Of a stretch of DNA of 64,000 nt, positions 55,451-64,000 are shown piece after piece. Positions within the stretch are counted from its first letter, which is position 1; each line of letters opens with the position of its first letter. A program made the translations under genes and the position numbers. A model generated the notes under the pieces. That model searched no databases, was not told the DNA's origin, and saw nothing but the letters and a program-made list of their open reading frames with translations. Origin of the DNA: an uncultured Pelagibacteraceae bacterium. GTDB lineage: Bacteria > Pseudomonadota > Alphaproteobacteria > Pelagibacterales > Pelagibacteraceae. The DNA is taken from the NCBI GenBank assembly GCA_902518235.1, contig CABYFN010000003.1, forward strand, positions 1 to 64,000, read 5' to 3'.

Positions 55451-56370
55451 TGCAAGATCTCAAAGAAATAGATGGATTTGATATATCTTTTCATGAAAAG
55501 TCAAAAAGAATTATAAAAATTAAAATTGAAGATCAAATAATTGATAGATTAATATTTCCGTTTAAAAAATTTGATATAACATCACTTGAATATAAACCTT
55601 TTACACGTTTCACAATTGCAAAGAGTTTAGACGAAACCACATCTTATGAATTAAGTAATTTATTAAATATTATATTAAAAAATAGAAATACAGGGTGTTT
55701 CATAATAGGACCTAAAAATATTTCATCTAAAATTGATCAAACATTTTTAATTAAACTATCTACCGCTATAACACATTTAATTGGTAACCCTAATCATGAT
55801 TCAATGGCTGGAAAATATTATGCAAGATTTCATGTTAAGCATGAAGACAATAGTGACTCTTATCTAAGAAAAGCATATATAAATATGGATCTTCATACTG
55901 ATGGCACTTATGTTAAAGAAACCACTGACTGGATATTGATGTCAAAACTAGAGGAGGAAAACGTAGACGGTGGTGAAACAGCTTTATTACACTTAGATGA
56001 TTGGGAGCATTTATCGGATTTAGCTAACGATGAAGTTGGAAAACAAGATTTTATTTGGGGATCCCCTAAGAGTAAAAATGTTGCTTATAAGGTTGAACAC
56101 CCAGTATTTTCAAAAGATCAAAATGGAGAACCTACAATTTCTTATATAGATCAATTTCCTGAACCAAAAAATATGAAACAAGGTCTATTTCTTCAAAAAT
56201 TATCTGATGCTTTAGAGGGTAGCCAAAATAAAATAATAACCTCTCTACCTGTGGGCAGTGCTATAGTAGCAAATAATTACTTTTGGCTACATGGCAGAAA
56301 ACCATTTAAAGAAAATAAAAAATTATCAAGGGAATTGCTTAGAATTAGAGGTTCCTTTTTTAATAATTAA
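55450..56370 (+). CDS. glaH: CsiD/GlaH-like glutarate 2-hydroxylase (Fe(II)/2OG oxygenase)
   Basis: YINMDLHTDGTYVKETTDWILMSKLEEENVDGGETALLHLDDWEHL, WGSPKSKNVAYKVEHPVFS, SYIDQFPEPKNMKQGLFLQKLSDALE, FWLHGRKPF. Confidence 0.85.
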   Translation: MQDLKEIDGFDISFHEKSKRIIKIKIEDQIIDRLIFPFKKFDITSLEYKPFTRFTIAKSLDETTSYELSNLLNIILKNRNTGCFIIGPKNISSKIDQTFLIKLSTAITHLIGNPNHDSMAGKYYARFHVKHEDNSDSYLRKAYINMDLHTDGTYVKETTDWILMSKLEEENVDGGETALLHLDDWEHLSDLANDEVGKQDFIWGSPKSKNVAYKVEHPVFSKDQNGEPTISYIDQFPEPKNMKQGLFLQKLSDALEGSQNKIITSLPVGSAIVANNYFWLHGRKPFKENKKLSRELLRIRGSFFNN

Positions 56371-56387
56371 GTATAGTAATTACTTCT

Positions 56388-57158
56388 ATGAAACTTGGTT
56401 TTATAGGAACTGGAAAAATTACTGAATCTGTTGTTACTGGTATTACTTCATCTAAGATCAAGTATTCTAAGATTTTTGTTTCAGCTAGAAATCTATCTAT
56501 TGCAAAAAAATTATCAAAAAAAAATAAAAAAGTAAGTATAAGCAAGTCAAATCAGGAAATTATTAACACTTGTGATTGGATTTTCCTTGCTGTTACGCCA
56601 ACTGTAGGAGAGGAAATAATCAAAACATTAAAATTTAAATCTAACCAAACAATAATAAGTTTTATCTCAACAATTACTTTACCAAGACTAAAAAAATTAA
56701 TTAAGGTAAAGGCAAAAATTTTTAGGGCAATACCACTACCGCCAATATCATTAAGAAAGGGACCGGTTCCAGTTTTTCCTCCAAATAAATTATTAAAAAA
56801 TTTTTTTAATAAACTTGGAACAACAGTTGAAATTAATAATGAAAAGTTATCGAAAAATTTTTGGTCAACATCAGGTATGATGGCTCCATTTTATGAATTA
56901 TTAAATACTATGTCTAATTGGCTTGTACAACGTGGTGTGAAAAAAGATAAAGCTCAAAAATATATAACTTCGTTGTTTGTTGCATTATCTGAAGACGCAT
57001 TTAAAAATTCTGATAAGGACTTAAAACATTTAGTTAAAGAGTCTCAAACCCCCAAAGGATTAAATGAACAAGGGGTAAGAGAATTAAGAAAAGCAGGTTT
57101 TTATAAGTCTACAGAGAAAACATTAAATAGTATTCTTAAAAGACTTAACAAAGTATAA
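56388..57158 (+). CDS. ProC-like (pyrroline-5-carboxylate reductase family) NAD(P)-binding oxidoreductase
   Basis: MKLGFIGTGKITESVVTGI, FRAIPLPPISLRKGPVPVFPP; C-term ESQTPKGLNEQGVRELRKAG departs from the usual SPGGTT motif. Confidence 0.8.
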   Translation: MKLGFIGTGKITESVVTGITSSKIKYSKIFVSARNLSIAKKLSKKNKKVSISKSNQEIINTCDWIFLAVTPTVGEEIIKTLKFKSNQTIISFISTITLPRLKKLIKVKAKIFRAIPLPPISLRKGPVPVFPPNKLLKNFFNKLGTTVEINNEKLSKNFWSTSGMMAPFYELLNTMSNWLVQRGVKKDKAQKYITSLFVALSEDAFKNSDKDLKHLVKESQTPKGLNEQGVRELRKAGFYKSTEKTLNSILKRLNKV

Positions 57159-57164
57159 TTTTCT

Positions 57165-57962
57165 ATGTCATCAGATTTAAATATTCTGAAAATAGAAAAT
57201 ATCTCAAAATATTTTGGAGGACTTGCTGCTGTATCTAATTGTTCATTAACTATCAAAAGAGGCACAATAACAGGAATTATTGGTCCAAATGGATCTGGAA
57301 AAACTACTCTATTTAATCTTATTGCGGGAAATCTAAAATCCTCAAAAGGGAATGTTTTTTTTAATAATGAAAACATAACTAATACGCCATCTCACGAATT
57401 ATTTTCAAAAGGACTTTTGAGAACTTTTCAAATTGCGCACGAATTCTCTAATCTTACCGTCCTAGAAAATTTAATGATGGTTCCAGGAAACCAAACTGGA
57501 GAAATTCTATTAAATGCATTTATAAAGCCTAAACTTATTAAAGAAGAAGAAGAACAAATTAGACTTAAAGCCTATGAGGTGGCAGAATTTTTGAATTTAA
57601 AGCACTTAGCTAATGAAAGAGCAGGAAATTTATCAGGTGGTCAAAAAAAATTATTAGAATTAGGAAGAACTATGATGGTAGATGCCAAATTAGTTTTACT
57701 AGACGAAGTAGGGGCGGGTGTTAATAGAACTCTATTAAAAGACCTTGGAACCGCAATTTTAAGACTTAATAAAGAAAAAAATTATACTTTTTGCATGATA
57801 GAGCACGATATGGACTTCATTAGTAGAATGTGTGACCCTGTAATTGTAATGTCAGAGGGTTCAGTTTTGTTTGAAGGAACTTCTGAGGAAGTAAAAAAAA
57901 ATGAGCAAGTTATAGAAAGCTATCTTGGTAGGGGAAAAAAACTTGATGGAGCAATTAGCTGA
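57165..57962 (+). CDS. Liv-type ABC transporter ATP-binding protein (second system, LivG-like)
   Basis: GPNGSGKTTLFNLIAGN, LSGGQKKLLELGR, LLDEVGAGVN. Confidence 0.92.
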   Translation: MSSDLNILKIENISKYFGGLAAVSNCSLTIKRGTITGIIGPNGSGKTTLFNLIAGNLKSSKGNVFFNNENITNTPSHELFSKGLLRTFQIAHEFSNLTVLENLMMVPGNQTGEILLNAFIKPKLIKEEEEQIRLKAYEVAEFLNLKHLANERAGNLSGGQKKLLELGRTMMVDAKLVLLDEVGAGVNRTLLKDLGTAILRLNKEKNYTFCMIEHDMDFISRMCDPVIVMSEGSVLFEGTSEEVKKNEQVIESYLGRGKKLDGAIS

Positions 57963-58669
57963 TGGCATTTTTTGAGGGAAATAATATGACAGGCGGTTAT
58001 GGAGATGGTCCAGATATTATCAATTCTTGTTCCATTAATGTCAACAAAGGAGAAATTGTTGCAATCTTAGGTCCAAATGGTGCTGGAAAATCTACTGCTA
58101 TGAAAGCAATGTTAGGTTTATTAAATTTAAAATCTGGAAGTATAATTATAGAAGATCAAGATATATCCAAACTTTCCCCACAGGAAAGAGTTCAAAGAGG
58201 GATTTCTTTCGTGCCACAGACAAAAAATGTTTTTTCAGAATTGACCGTAAGAGAAAATCTTGAAATAGGGGGTTTTCTTAGAAAAGATAATATAGATATA
58301 GTAATTAATCAAATTTATGAATTATTTCCCATCTTAGTAGATAAAAAAGATCAAATTGTTGGACAATTATCTGGTGGTCAAAGACAACAAGTGGCTTTAG
58401 GAAGGGCCTTGATGATACAACCATCAGTTTTAATGTTGGATGAACCAACTGCAGGTGTTTCACCTATTGTAATGGATGAGTTGTTCGAACACATCGTTAA
58501 AGTTAAAAAAACTGGTGTTGCAATAATTATGGTAGAGCAAAATGCAAAACAAGCACTTAGCATATCAGACCGTGGTTATATTTTAGTGACTGGTGAAAAT
58601 AAATTTGAAGGTTCTGGAAAGGAATTATTAAACGATCCAGAGGTAAGAAGGTCATTTTTAGGGGCTTAA
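57962..58669 (+). CDS. Liv-type ABC transporter ATP-binding protein (second system, LivF-like)
   Basis: GPNGAGKSTAMKAMLG, LSGGQRQQVALGRAL, MLDEPTAGVSP. Confidence 0.92.
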   Translation: MAFFEGNNMTGGYGDGPDIINSCSINVNKGEIVAILGPNGAGKSTAMKAMLGLLNLKSGSIIIEDQDISKLSPQERVQRGISFVPQTKNVFSELTVRENLEIGGFLRKDNIDIVINQIYELFPILVDKKDQIVGQLSGGQRQQVALGRALMIQPSVLMLDEPTAGVSPIVMDELFEHIVKVKKTGVAIIMVEQNAKQALSISDRGYILVTGENKFEGSGKELLNDPEVRRSFLGA

Positions 58670-58671
58670 AT

Positions 58672-59682
58672 ATGGATTTTATTAATGCAATTATTTTATT
58701 ACTGAATTACACAATATTACCTGCATTAACATATGGATCACAATTAGCACTTGGAGCAATTTTTGTTACTCTTATTTACGGAATATTAAGATTTGCTAAT
58801 TTTGCAACAGGAGACATGATGTCTTTTGGAACTATGTTTGCAGTTTTGTTTACTTATTATCTACAATCAAAAGGGATTAGTTTTGGTTTTTTACCTACAG
58901 CTTTACTTACTATACCTTTTGCTGTTGCAATGATGATACTTTATATGCTTATCATAGACAAAACGGTGTTCAGTTATTACAGAATAAAAAAAAGTCCTCC
59001 AGTACAATTAGCTATGGTTAGTATTGGTGTAATGTTTGTTACTCAAGCAATTATTAGAATAATTATAGGTCCGACCGACAGAAGATTTATGGATGGAGAA
59101 AAATTTATTGTAAAAGCGTCAGAATTTAAAGATATGACTGGACTTGCTGAAGGATTAACAATCAAATCAACACAAATTATTACGATTGTAGTAACTATTA
59201 TTTTAGTTGCAATCTTGTTTTGGTTTTTAAATAAAACAAAAACAGGAACAAGTATGAGAGCTTACTCTGATAATGAAGATTTAGCATTACTATCGGGCAT
59301 CGATCCAAAAAAAGTAGTTCTTATAACTTGGGTAATTGCAGGAATACTAGCCACTATTGGAGGTATCTTATATGGTTTAGATAAAAGTTATAGGCCTTTT
59401 GTATATTTTAATAACATGCTTCCTATTTTTGCTGCAGCAATAGCAGGAGGTATAGGAAATCCTTACGGGGCATTCCTGGGTGGATATTTAATTGCATTTG
59501 CAGAAATATTCCTCACTTATGCATATAAAAAGTTTTTTGTATATATTTTGCCTGAACAACTGGAACCAAACTCTTTGATGCAACTTTTATCTACTGATTA
59601 TAAATTTGCAATATCGTTCTCTATTTTAGTTATTGTCTTAGTATTCAGGCCATCAGGGATATTTGAAGGAAAAAAAATATGA
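58672..59682 (+). CDS. Liv-type ABC transporter permease (second system, LivH-like)
   Basis: GSQLALGAIFVTLIYGILRFANFATGDMMSFG. Confidence 0.91.
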   Translation: MDFINAIILLLNYTILPALTYGSQLALGAIFVTLIYGILRFANFATGDMMSFGTMFAVLFTYYLQSKGISFGFLPTALLTIPFAVAMMILYMLIIDKTVFSYYRIKKSPPVQLAMVSIGVMFVTQAIIRIIIGPTDRRFMDGEKFIVKASEFKDMTGLAEGLTIKSTQIITIVVTIILVAILFWFLNKTKTGTSMRAYSDNEDLALLSGIDPKKVVLITWVIAGILATIGGILYGLDKSYRPFVYFNNMLPIFAAAIAGGIGNPYGAFLGGYLIAFAEIFLTYAYKKFFVYILPEQLEPNSLMQLLSTDYKFAISFSILVIVLVFRPSGIFEGKKI

Positions 59683-61049
59683 GGAATTACTTAAATATAA
59701 TTGTTGCTTACTCAATTATGTTAGGGCTTATAATTTTAGTTGGTATTTTTCAGTCATGGTCAATAGCATTAACAATTTTTAATTACTGTATGATTTCAGC
59801 TGTGATGACGATGGGTGCAAATATTCAATGGGGATATGCAGGTTTAATTAATTTTGGAATAATGGGCTATACAGCCCTAGGTGGTTTAGCAGTAGTGCTT
59901 GTTTCTGTTGCACCAGTTTCTGAGGCATGGAGTGTTGGAGGATTAAATATGTTTATGAGTCTTCTTCTTCTAATTCTAATGATATTCTCGGCAAGGTATG
60001 TTCTAAAAAACACTGAAAAATCAAAGAAAAGAAACTACCTAGTTGCAGGAATAATTATAATAGGACTTTTTCTTATTAAAATAATTTCAGGACCAGCAAT
60101 CGAATTAATAGAGGCAGTTGAGCCAGCTAAAACTGGTTTTTTAGGTGGATTAGGAATGCCAGTTTTATTCTCTTGGATTGTTGGTGGTTTTTTTGCAGCT
60201 GGTTTAGCATTTATAGTTGGAAAAGTTGCATTAGGTTTAAGAGCAGATTATCTAGCCATAGCAACTTTACTAATAGCTGAAATAATTGTTTCAATTATCA
60301 AACATGAGGATTGGTTGGCGAGGGGTGTAAAAAATGTTATTGGATTAAAGAGACCTGCTCCATACGAGATAGATTTACAGACATCTCCATGGTTTATAGA
60401 TTTGGTTGAAAAATTTCACTTCACAAAATTATCCTTAACAAATTCACTTACAGAAAGACAAGATCTTTTAAACCAGTTGGTAATAGACGCATCTTCAGTT
60501 TATGTAAAACTTTGTTTTGCTGGATTATTTTTAATTGTAGTTATTATTTTATTGTTAGTTACGCAAAAAGCACTTTATTCACCTTGGGGAAGAATGATGA
60601 GAGCTATAAGAGACAATGAAGAAGCAGCAAGTGCGATGGGCAAGAATGTAGTCAAACAACATTTATTTATTTTCATTTTAGGTTCTGCCATTGTTGGAAT
60701 AGCAGGTGCAATGATGGTAACTAATGATGGGTTATTTACACCAGGGAGTTACAGACCTATGAGATATACATTTGTTATATGGGTGATGGTAATTGTAGGT
60801 GGAACAGGTAATAACTTTGGAGCAATTCTTGGAGGTTTTGTCGTCTGGTTTTTATGGGTAGAAGCTGCACCTATTGCATTATTTTTTATAAACATGTTTA
60901 CAGCACATCTTCCAGAAACAAATGAAGTAAAAATTCATTTAGTTAATAGTGCACCGTATTTTAGATTTTTATTAGTTGGAATAGGTCTTCTTTTAATAAT
61001 GAGATTTAGACCTCAGGGAATAATTCCAGAGAAGATTATCAAACAATAA
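59679..61049 (+). CDS. Liv-type ABC transporter permease (second system, LivM-like, enlarged)
   Basis: GANIQWGYAGLINFGIMGYTALGG, LRADYLAIATLLIAEII, AIRDNEEAASAMGKNV. Confidence 0.91.
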   Translation: MRNYLNIIVAYSIMLGLIILVGIFQSWSIALTIFNYCMISAVMTMGANIQWGYAGLINFGIMGYTALGGLAVVLVSVAPVSEAWSVGGLNMFMSLLLLILMIFSARYVLKNTEKSKKRNYLVAGIIIIGLFLIKIISGPAIELIEAVEPAKTGFLGGLGMPVLFSWIVGGFFAAGLAFIVGKVALGLRADYLAIATLLIAEIIVSIIKHEDWLARGVKNVIGLKRPAPYEIDLQTSPWFIDLVEKFHFTKLSLTNSLTERQDLLNQLVIDASSVYVKLCFAGLFLIVVIILLLVTQKALYSPWGRMMRAIRDNEEAASAMGKNVVKQHLFIFILGSAIVGIAGAMMVTNDGLFTPGSYRPMRYTFVIWVMVIVGGTGNNFGAILGGFVVWFLWVEAAPIALFFINMFTAHLPETNEVKIHLVNSAPYFRFLLVGIGLLLIMRFRPQGIIPEKIIKQ

Positions 61050-61058
61050 TCTAATAAA

Positions 61059-61667
61059 GTGAGCTATTTATTTTTCGGTTTTCTTACTGGCTTAAGTTTA
61101 ATCCTAGCTATTGGAGCTCAAAATATATTTGTGATTGAACAAGGTCTTAAAAAAAAACATATATTTATAGTTTGTTTAATTTGTTCAATATCAGATTTTA
61201 TACTCATTTTTTTAGGAATATTTTTATTTCATTACTTCCAGAATTTTTTTTCGCCATTAATAGATCTAATATTAAATCTACTCCTACTTTTATTTTTAAT
61301 TAATTTTATCTGGAGAAAATTGAAGTCGATTAAAAGTCAAATTTTGATTAATGATAACTCTAGCGATAATACTTTTATATCAGTAGTTGTAAAAACACTT
61401 GGCTTTACTTACTTAAATCCCCATGTTTATTCAGATACAGTATTTTTTTTAGGTAACTTTTCTAAAGATTTTCTAATAACCCAAAAATACTATTTTGGTA
61501 TTGGTGCATCGTTATCATCATTTCTTTTCTTTTTTATACTTGGATATCTCTCAAAATTCTTATCAAATTATATAGATAGTAAAAGAATATGGATAATAAT
61601 TAACTATTCTATAGTTTTCTTTATGTCCTTACTGTCAGTATATGTTTTAATGAGTATTCTAAAATAA
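61059..61667 (+). CDS. LysE/ArgO-family amino-acid exporter (GTG start)
   Basis: GFLTGLSLILAIGAQNIFVIEQGLKKKHIFIVCLICSISDFILI. Confidence 0.87.
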   Translation: MSYLFFGFLTGLSLILAIGAQNIFVIEQGLKKKHIFIVCLICSISDFILIFLGIFLFHYFQNFFSPLIDLILNLLLLLFLINFIWRKLKSIKSQILINDNSSDNTFISVVVKTLGFTYLNPHVYSDTVFFLGNFSKDFLITQKYYFGIGASLSSFLFFFILGYLSKFLSNYIDSKRIWIIINYSIVFFMSLLSVYVLMSILK

Positions 61668-61669
61668 AA

Positions 61670-61699
61670 AAACTCCAGCAGTTTACACCGCTGGAGTTT
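61670..61699. terminator. Bidirectional intrinsic terminator between convergent genes
   Basis: AAACTCCAGC-AGTTTACACC-GCTGGAGTTT perfect 10-bp stem flanked by A/T tracts. Confidence 0.85.
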
Positions 61700-61712
61700 A
61701 ATTTAACAAATA

Positions 61713-62903
61713 TTATCTTTGTTTTTTGTCTTTGAATTTTCCACCTTTAATTTCTTTTTCAATAAAGGCACCTGATGCTTCTCCAACATCAGTTAATTCA
61801 ACACTAGATGCACCTTCGTAGTTAATTGCTTTTCCGCTTGCAAGTAAATCTAATGCTTTTTTTAATTCTCCTGGATATATCTTTTCTCCTGGAGCATTTG
61901 CAACTGACATTACATTTGCTTGAACAGTAGCTCTATCAGCTTTACCACCTGCTTGCATCGCTAAAACTATTAATGCTGCTGCATCGTAAGACTCTGAAGT
62001 GTAAGGTCCAGATGAATCAATGCCAGCACCACCTGCAACACCTTTAAATATTGAAGCACCTTTACCCATTGATCCTGGCAATGAACCAAATGATTTATTT
62101 AGATCATTTCCAAATCTATCAGTTAAAGAGTCACCTATCATTCCATCAGATAAAACAAATACATCAAAAGCACCTGAGTCTAACGAACCATCAATGATAC
62201 TTCCACCTGCTTGGTCTAAGTAACCTAATACAGCTAAAGCGTCACCACCAGCCGCTGCCAATGTTGCAACTTCAGCACCATAGTCACCTTTACCTTCTTC
62301 ATGAGCTGTAACAACTGTTACATTTATTCCATGAGCTTTAACAGCCGCAACATATACGTCAGCTAAACCTTTACCGTAATCATTATTTGTATGTGTTACT
62401 GCAATACTTTTTACTTTTCTATCTTTAGTTATGTCTGCTAATATTTGACCTCCTCTAGCATCTGACGGAGCTGTTCTAAAAAAATATCCATTATCTTTTA
62501 GGTCAGTTAATCCTGGAGATGTAGCTGATGGTGAAATCATAACAACACCATTTGGAACTGCAACATTAGTTGCTATTGCTCCTGTTACACCAGAACAATC
62601 AGCTCCCATAATTGCTACTACACCGTTAGAGATTAAACCTTCAGCAGCAGCAGTAGCAGCTGCTGAGTCAACACAAGTTGAGTCCGCTCTTTCAACAGAA
62701 ATTTTCTTTCCTCCAAGAAGCGAACCAGAATCTGAAGCTTCTTTAAATGCAAGTTCTGCAGATGCAGCCATTGCTGGAGTAAGGGATTCAATAGGACCTG
62801 TAAATCCTAAAATAATTCCCATTTTTATGCCATGTCCGTCCGAATAAGCTTTTGAAGCAAAGCAAGAAACGAATACAAACATAGCTAATACTAGTTTTTT
62901 CAT
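61713..62903 (-). CDS. Liv-type ABC transporter substrate-binding protein (second system)
   Basis: Signal peptide; IKMGIILGFTGPIESLTPAMAASAELAFKEASDSGSLLGGKKI; SBP fold-type I motifs. Confidence 0.92.
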   Translation of the reverse strand: MKKLVLAMFVFVSCFASKAYSDGHGIKMGIILGFTGPIESLTPAMAASAELAFKEASDSGSLLGGKKISVERADSTCVDSAAATAAAEGLISNGVVAIMGADCSGVTGAIATNVAVPNGVVMISPSATSPGLTDLKDNGYFFRTAPSDARGGQILADITKDRKVKSIAVTHTNNDYGKGLADVYVAAVKAHGINVTVVTAHEEGKGDYGAEVATLAAAGGDALAVLGYLDQAGGSIIDGSLDSGAFDVFVLSDGMIGDSLTDRFGNDLNKSFGSLPGSMGKGASIFKGVAGGAGIDSSGPYTSESYDAAALIVLAMQAGGKADRATVQANVMSVANAPGEKIYPGELKKALDLLASGKAINYEGASSVELTDVGEASGAFIEKEIKGGKFKDKKQR

Positions 62904-62914
62904 ATATTTCCTCT

Positions 62915-62928
62915 AATTGTTAACAATT
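62915..62928. promoter_or_regulatory. Perfect palindrome AATTGTTAACAATT just upstream of the SBP ribosome-binding site
   Basis: Directly visible 14-nt palindrome followed (on minus strand) by GAGGAAATATATG. Confidence 0.4.
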
Positions 62929-62976
62929 TGTATAATTATAATTAAATCTTAATGGCAATTTTTTTCAACGAGAAAA

Positions 62977-63834
62977 TTATCTTATTTTTTGAGCAAAAAA
63001 CACAGATGTAATTACAATTATTCCTCCAGTAACTGTAATTAAAGATGGAACTTCTCCAAAAATAAAAAAAGTGAGTATTAAACCAAAAACAGGAAATAAA
63101 GCATAGAAGGGCAGAACCATATCAACTGGATAAAATTTATAAAGATAAAACATCATTAAATGACCCATCAAAGAAATTATCGCTCCCGCATATAAAACTG
63201 TCAACCAGCTTCCTAAACTAATATTTTTAATTGTTTGCAAAGTATTTCCTTCAAAAATTGAAGATAGAATTATTAAAATTAAAAATCCTGTAAAACTCAT
63301 TATCGTATTTGTAAATTTGATATCTAAATCTTTTAGGTATCTTGAAAAAACCTGTGATAATCCATAAAAAAAAGCCATACCACATATTAATAATGAACCT
63401 ATTAATTCTTCAGTCACTTTAGGATCAAAAGCGAGTAAAACAATACCAAAAAATGAAGTAGTAATTAGAAGCCATTTTTTGTAACTGATTTTTTCGTTTA
63501 AAAATATTGAACTTAAAATTATTCCGAAAGGAATAGATAGTTGTGCACCAATTGTAATTGGAGCTAGAATGCTAGAAGCATTAATAGATAAATATAAAAA
63601 CATATTTACCGCAACCCCAAAACAAATTGAAAATCCTATTAAAGGAATAATAAATTTTTTTTCAACTATTTGAAATTTAAAAAAAGGAATTAAACAAATA
63701 AATACAACAGACATTCTTAAAGCACCAAAAAGAATTGGTGGTATTGTATCATTTAATCCTAATTTGCCAGTTGGATAGGCACTGCCTAACAAAAATACTA
63801 CAAATAAAATAAGTAAGGTGTGTTTTGCAGACAA
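62977..63834 (-). CDS. EamA/DMT-family permease
   Basis: ~10 TM, LLGSAYPTGKLGL..., GGIIVITSVFFAQ. Confidence 0.87.
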   Translation of the reverse strand: MSAKHTLLILFVVFLLGSAYPTGKLGLNDTIPPILFGALRMSVVFICLIPFFKFQIVEKKFIIPLIGFSICFGVAVNMFLYLSINASSILAPITIGAQLSIPFGIILSSIFLNEKISYKKWLLITTSFFGIVLLAFDPKVTEELIGSLLICGMAFFYGLSQVFSRYLKDLDIKFTNTIMSFTGFLILIILSSIFEGNTLQTIKNISLGSWLTVLYAGAIISLMGHLMMFYLYKFYPVDMVLPFYALFPVFGLILTFFIFGEVPSLITVTGGIIVITSVFFAQKIR

Positions 63835-63837
63835 AAA

Positions 63838-63999
63838 TTATCTAATAGAGAAAGGATCTAAAGTTGGTTCATCAGATGTATAATACCAAGTTGTTTTAAC
63901 TCTAGTATAATCTTTAATTGAGTCCATTCCCGCTTCCTTTCCATATCCGCTATCTTTAATTCCCCCAAAAGGTGCTGAAGGAGAAATTAGTCGATAAGT
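63838..63999 (-). CDS. Aldehyde dehydrogenase C-terminus, truncated by window edge
   Basis: Reverse translation ISPSAPFGGIKDSGYGKEAGMDSIKDYTRVKTTWYYTSDEPTLDPFSIR* matches the ALDH C-terminal PFGGxKxSGxGxExG motif. Confidence 0.88.
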   Translation of the reverse strand, partial: TYRLISPSAPFGGIKDSGYGKEAGMDSIKDYTRVKTTWYYTSDEPTLDPFSIR

Positions 64000-64000
64000 A

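Noticed and set aside
52495-57325. Near-identical ~28-nt stretch (ATTGGTCCAAATGGATCTGGAAAAACTAC) at ~52.5 kb and ~57.3 kb as a possible repeat
   Set aside because: It is the Walker A motif of two paralogous LivG-type ATPases; explained by coding conservation.

Overview
This is a 64 kb window from a very AT-rich, tightly packed alphaproteobacterial chromosome. The gene content, permuted tmRNA, ThyX, short intergenic gaps and many 1-4 bp gene overlaps suggest a SAR11/Pelagibacterales-like marine bacterium; this lineage call is an inference. Most of the window is housekeeping: folP-glmM-thiD-purA, rpoH, rluD, tsaC, xseB-ispA-dxs, aroC, pdxH, a polyprenyl synthase, glyQS, ppdK, nadA/nadC, thyX, mrp, hflKC-degP, miaA, ilvIHC-leuA, mreBCD-mrdAB. 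From about 39.9 kb the content is more accessory: a frameshifted DadA-like oxidoreductase, a passenger-less inverse-autotransporter barrel next to a secreted protein, a DUF1479 oxygenase, two complete branched-chain-type (Liv) ABC importers, AzlCD, a secreted pentapeptide-repeat protein, a CsiD/GlaH-like glutarate hydroxylase and a ProC-like reductase. RNA genes are tRNA-Arg(TCG), tRNA-Leu(GAG) and a circularly permuted two-piece tmRNA on the minus strand with readable tag ANESYALAA. I saw no CRISPR array, integrase, transposase or phage module. The strongest leads are: (1) the barrel-only intimin-like protein paired with a separately exported protein; (2) two genes with frame disruptions (DadA-like at an A8 tract, NadA at its C-terminus); (3) a possible switch-like leader in front of a LysE-family exporter; (4) a tRNA-Arg embedded antisense in a minus-strand gene string; (5) an A/T-only hairpin directly before rpoH.
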